From assembly GCA_002329125.1 (NCBI GenBank), contig DCXX01000123.1, forward strand, positions 6,471 through 16,182: 9,712 bases of DNA, written 5' to 3'. The notes beneath the pieces are model-generated. The model saw only the letters and a program-made list of their open reading frames with translations, had not been told where the DNA came from and searched no databases. Position 1 is the stretch's first letter. Each line of letters opens with the position of its first letter. Below, in pieces: positions 6,715-9,712 of the stretch. The stretch is from Fidelibacterota bacterium UBA2125. GTDB lineage: Bacteria > Fidelibacterota > Marinisomatia > Marinisomatales > S15-B10. A program made the position numbers and the translations under genes.

Positions 6715-9537
6715 TTAGAATCGTACACTTATACCTGCGTTGAAGTATCTGGGCCCACCCAGGAAAACTTCAGCATTATGTGCGGCGTGCTCTTTATCCC
6801 CATAACTGTTGTATTGACTGTGATCGACAGCATCCTGCACATAAACGTCATCAAGAGCATTGAACACATGGGCAAAAACCTGGAGGTTTAAGCCGCCCAT
6901 TGTCGGAAGGTCATAGGTTACATGTACGTCCATTTTCGAATATCCGGGAGCTTCCCATACCTGCTCCCTATCTGCTTCAGAATCATCACCACTGTATTCA
7001 CGTGCCGAAGGGCCCCAGTCTGAGTAGTTCTTATCATATATGTTGTAGAGGACCTGAGCTCTTAAACCGGAAATAGGTGTAAGGGTAACACCGGCAACAT
7101 AAATTGTTTGTGGCATGTCACCCACCATTAACCCATCAAGAGCATAATCGTAGGTCGTTGTGGTTTGACCAATTACCTGACCTTGTTCATTAAACTCATC
7201 CTCTTGATAATTACCGGAGGCGTCACCTACAAACTTGTAGTTACCCAGACTCACAATTGCGTCTAGGCGAAGCATAGACATTAATTGAGCTGATGCTTCA
7301 ACTTCAATACCACTATGGTTCTGGTTAATGCCTGTAAGGAAAATAACGTCCGTATCGCCACTGGATCCTTGACCTGATGTAACCGCTTTGGTGAGGTTAC
7401 GGTCAATCCAGTCAGTATTGTAATAGCTCGTCTTTACACCAAATATCCCACTACTGTAATTAGCTCCAGCTTCAAGACTCTGGAATTTCTCGTTAGCCGG
7501 ATCCGAAGCTACAGTACCATCAAAGTAAATGACGTTATCCATGATGGGCGGTTTTTCCACCAGACCAAAGTTAGCGAACACGCTCATGCTCTCATTCAGA
7601 TCATACATGGCGCCACCTTTGAACTGCATAGCGGAAATAGGGTCAGCTACGATTTTCTCATCCGCAACAGTGAAATGGTCCTGATAAGAATAGGCAATGG
7701 AGGAAAAACCCGCCATACCGTACGCTGATATAGGACCGGCCGTATAGTTTCCTTGAGCAAAAACTCCAATCCAGTCAACGGTGGTTTCATTGTGGTATGC
7801 GATAATATCACCAAGACTTACTTTCTTGCCGCTGGGATAATTGTCATCGGCAAAATCAATATAATAATCACCACCCATCAGGTCACGTACTTCACGAGCA
7901 TGTTCAATACCGGCCGTTCGCCAATCAACACCAAACTGCAGTCTCAATGCATCACTCATATCCAAGTTCAGCTTGGATATGAGACCGTAGGTGTTCTGGC
8001 GGTTGATACTATTTCTTAGAATACCAACTGATTGACCGGGATCGCGGGGAAGAACCCGTTTATCTACATAGACTGTATCATCAGAGCCAGAATTCATGGC
8101 GATCAATGCATCCCAGTCCCTGACCCATGGAGAACGCCCATAGTAGAATTTGTAATCGTCATCTCCAAGGTTTCCATCAGCATCCATCGTTGGAATTCTA
8201 CCATAGGTTCCTGTACCACCGCCGGAACCACCCGACCAGTATAGAACCGATGAAAGTCTCATTTTATTGTTGAGGGTTAAAAAATGATTCAAATTAACTA
8301 ATGGTTTGTGAAAGAAGTTTTCTCTTTCATTAATAAAGTCTGGGCTATAGCGATCCACCGTTTTCGCACCATACATGTACCAGTATTGTTTCCCTTTATA
8401 GGAAGAGGAAACAGGCGCCCAGTTCTGGTTAAACGTACGACCAAAACCGACACCATTAGCTTCACCTTCATCACGAAATTGTCCATCACTCCCAAGTGCA
8501 CTGGCATCGTAACCCTCTACAGAAGCAGCAAAATCCGAGTCATAAGCACCCAAATTCTGTTTGTAGAGGTTCTGGCCGTGGCGCTGCGGAGCACCAACTG
8601 CATATAATTCGAAACGGTTTGTTTCATTCATAGCGTAAGTAGCACCAAAATAATATGCCCAGGCATCAGTCCATGTTTTATCGATAACACCATCACCAGT
8701 TTTACGAACGATAGTACCGCTGAAAGCCATTTTATCTCCAATGAGCCCGGTGTTATAATTCAACGTTGATTTCACAAAGCCACCGGCACCAATTTCCTGT
8801 TTGAATTTTCCACCCCTAGTATGAGCTGTTGGATCAGTGATAATATTCATTGTTCCACCGACGGAAGGAGCAGCAAGGTTCACCGCGCTTAATCCGCGCT
8901 GCACCTGGATAGAATGTGCAGCATCACCCACACCATCCCAGTTGGACCAATAGACCCAGCCGTTCTCCATATCATTTTGCGGTACTCCATTAATCATAAC
9001 AGCGATATTCCGTTGATTGAAACCTCTAATATTGATTCTTGCATCTCCAGCACCACCACCTTGCTGTGTGGCATAGACACTGGGAGTCATGTTAAGACTC
9101 ATGGGGATATCCTGTGATCCGAGGCGAAATTCCATGTCCGCTTTTGTGACATTAGTATAAGCAACTGGTGTTTTTTCATCGGCACGAGAAGCTAATACTT
9201 CCAATCCGGAAAGTTCTATTGCCTCGCTAGAGAGAGAAAAGTTTACTGTAACTGATCCTGAGGAAGGAACATTCACAGTAGTGCTACCGGAGCCATAACC
9301 AATGACTGAAGCCGTCACAGTTTGAGTTCCCGACGGAACATTTGATATGGAATAATCTCCAGTTGCATTAGCAGCTGCACCAAAGGTCGTACCTTCAACT
9401 ACAACATTTGCTCCTGGCAGACTTTGCCCAGTTTCAGCATCTGTTACCCGGCCAGAAACTGTGGCCTGAGAAAACAGTGATACGGGGATAGTAAGAAGAA
9501 AAAACAATAGACCAGATGATAGAATTATCTTTTTCAT
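6715..9537 (-). CDS. TonB-dependent outer-membrane receptor with CarboxypepD-reg-like N-terminal domain
   Basis: 940 aa, complete. A signal peptide (1-23, MKKIILSS then a hydrophobic core ending LFSQ) is followed by a CarboxypepD_reg-like beta-sandwich (about 25-103: SGRVTDAETGQSLPGANV and GDYSISNVPSG), a short linker with a TonB-box-like segment (ELSGLEVLASR, 109-119), the plug (about 120-236, with INIRGFNQRNIAVMINGVPQ at 168-187 and GGTMNIITDP at 227-236) and a long beta-barrel to the C-terminal Phe (FNAGISVRF), the usual end for outer-membrane insertion. Such receptors pull siderophores, vitamins, glycans or peptides across the outer membrane with TonB energy. The ligand is not readable here, and no SusD-like partner lies within the window to the left; the far side is off-window. 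Start ATG at 9537 has AGGGAGA 7 nt upstream. It is convergent with the dnaG block and has its own promoter region and terminator. Confidence 0.95.
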   Translation of the reverse strand: MKKIILSSGLLFFLLTIPVSLFSQATVSGRVTDAETGQSLPGANVVVEGTTFGAAANATGDYSISNVPSGTQTVTASVIGYGSGSTTVNVPSSGSVTVNFSLSSEAIELSGLEVLASRADEKTPVAYTNVTKADMEFRLGSQDIPMSLNMTPSVYATQQGGGAGDARINIRGFNQRNIAVMINGVPQNDMENGWVYWSNWDGVGDAAHSIQVQRGLSAVNLAAPSVGGTMNIITDPTAHTRGGKFKQEIGAGGFVKSTLNYNTGLIGDKMAFSGTIVRKTGDGVIDKTWTDAWAYYFGATYAMNETNRFELYAVGAPQRHGQNLYKQNLGAYDSDFAASVEGYDASALGSDGQFRDEGEANGVGFGRTFNQNWAPVSSSYKGKQYWYMYGAKTVDRYSPDFINERENFFHKPLVNLNHFLTLNNKMRLSSVLYWSGGSGGGTGTYGRIPTMDADGNLGDDDYKFYYGRSPWVRDWDALIAMNSGSDDTVYVDKRVLPRDPGQSVGILRNSINRQNTYGLISKLNLDMSDALRLQFGVDWRTAGIEHAREVRDLMGGDYYIDFADDNYPSGKKVSLGDIIAYHNETTVDWIGVFAQGNYTAGPISAYGMAGFSSIAYSYQDHFTVADEKIVADPISAMQFKGGAMYDLNESMSVFANFGLVEKPPIMDNVIYFDGTVASDPANEKFQSLEAGANYSSGIFGVKTSYYNTDWIDRNLTKAVTSGQGSSGDTDVIFLTGINQNHSGIEVEASAQLMSMLRLDAIVSLGNYKFVGDASGNYQEDEFNEQGQVIGQTTTTYDYALDGLMVGDMPQTIYVAGVTLTPISGLRAQVLYNIYDKNYSDWGPSAREYSGDDSEADREQVWEAPGYSKMDVHVTYDLPTMGGLNLQVFAHVFNALDDVYVQDAVDHSQYNSYGDKEHAAHNAEVFLGGPRYFNAGISVRF

Positions 9538-9544
9538 AGGTATA

Positions 9545-9551
9545 TCTCCCT
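9545..9551 (-). promoter_or_regulatory. Shine-Dalgarno of the TonB-dependent receptor
   Basis: On the minus strand AGGGAGA ends 7 nt before the ATG at 9537. It is a near-consensus site and fixes the start, which also gives the expected signal peptide. Confidence 0.8.
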
Positions 9552-9597
9552 AAGTGGTTAGTCTCTTTTGCATATCAAATTTGAGGGAGTTCCGAGG

Positions 9598-9625
9598 TTT
9601 AGAGCTCCATCTACGAGCTTGTCAA
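9598..9625 (-). promoter_or_regulatory. Sigma70-like promoter of the TonB-dependent receptor
   Basis: Read on the minus strand, TTGACA (9620-9625, perfect -35) is followed after 16 bp by TCTAAA (9598-9603, 4 of 6 matches to TATAAT). Transcription would start near 9591 and leave a 5' leader of about 54 nt. The -35 is excellent and the -10 imperfect, as is common for promoters that need an activator. The assumption that this organism uses an E. coli-like consensus is untested; Bacteroidota proper use a different one. Confidence 0.5.
9603..9619. promoter_or_regulatory. Inverted repeat AGCTC-N7-GAGCT within the promoter spacer
   Basis: Perfect 5-bp arms (9603-9607 and 9615-9619) fill the spacer between the putative -35 and -10 of the receptor promoter. 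A dimeric repressor sitting here would block RNA polymerase. As RNA it would lie upstream of the predicted transcript start, so a DNA-binding site is more likely than an RNA hairpin. Short arms make chance occurrence possible. Confidence 0.35.
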
Positions 9626-9627
9626 AA

Positions 9628-9640
9628 TTGCAATACGCAA
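9628..9640. promoter_or_regulatory. Inverted repeat TTGC-N5-GCAA next to the -35
   Basis: A 13-bp dyad TTGC-AATAC-GCAA begins 2 bp upstream of the putative -35 of the receptor gene, where a class II activator or a repressor could bind. From 9641 to the window end the DNA is strongly A/T-rich, with nothing coding visible; an UP-element-like contribution is possible but unproven. Confidence 0.3.
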
Positions 9641-9712
9641 ACTAAAAATCCAATTTATTTTACACACTTTTTTGCCATAAAAACCTGCCAAAATAGATAA
9701 ATATTTGGGTCA

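Noticed and set aside
7753..8607. Plus-strand frames antisense to the receptor gene
   Set aside because: They lie opposite a continuous 940-codon beta-barrel gene, with Ile/Thr-rich composition expected from the complement of its codons.
1..9712. Mobile element, CRISPR array, phage or defence system
   Set aside because: No transposase, integrase, nuclease or toxin-antitoxin pair, no regularly spaced repeats and no terminal inverted repeats were seen; the genes are mostly housekeeping or transport.

Overview
The window looks like chromosomal DNA from a Gram-negative bacterium of the Fibrobacterota-Chlorobiota-Bacteroidota (FCB) assemblage. Candidatus Marinimicrobia (SAR406/Neomarinimicrobiota) or a relative is my best guess. 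The basis is a TonB-dependent receptor with a carboxypeptidase-regulatory-like N-terminal domain, a secreted protein of a family I remember mainly from Bacteroidota and relatives, several TTG/GTG starts and moderate GC. This placement is inference, because no rRNA or other phylogenetic marker was compared.

Layout. Positions 1-6629 are seven tightly packed plus-strand genes. The first block (1-2839) holds the 3' part of a TPR-repeat protein, a secreted ~417-aa protein of unknown function whose relatives I recall being labelled 'asparagine synthetase B' without the domains of that enzyme, and a FAHD1-type fumarylacetoacetate hydrolase family enzyme. These three are joined by 4-bp stop/start overlaps. 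A 73-bp gap with a small inverted repeat leads to the second block: a YqeY/GatB-like protein, a CvpA-like four-helix membrane protein (4-bp overlap), DNA primase DnaG (2-bp gap) and a secreted protein of unknown function (20-bp gap). The second block resembles the common bacterial association of yqeY and dnaG, but rpsU is not present upstream and rpoD does not follow dnaG.

A strong symmetric hairpin at 6664-6689 lies between the end of this run and the convergent minus-strand gene at 6715-9537, a complete 940-aa TonB-dependent outer-membrane receptor. Upstream of the receptor (9538-9712) are a good Shine-Dalgarno, a sigma70-like promoter, and two short inverted repeats in and next to that promoter that look like operator sites.

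How the genes fit together: yqeY, cvpA and dnaG are housekeeping. The receptor is an independent, probably regulated, uptake gene with unknown ligand. The secreted 'asparagine synthetase B'-labelled family and the secreted protein after dnaG are the two real unknowns. I see no mobile element, CRISPR array, tRNA, rRNA or phage gene, and no clear evidence for an undescribed multi-gene system.
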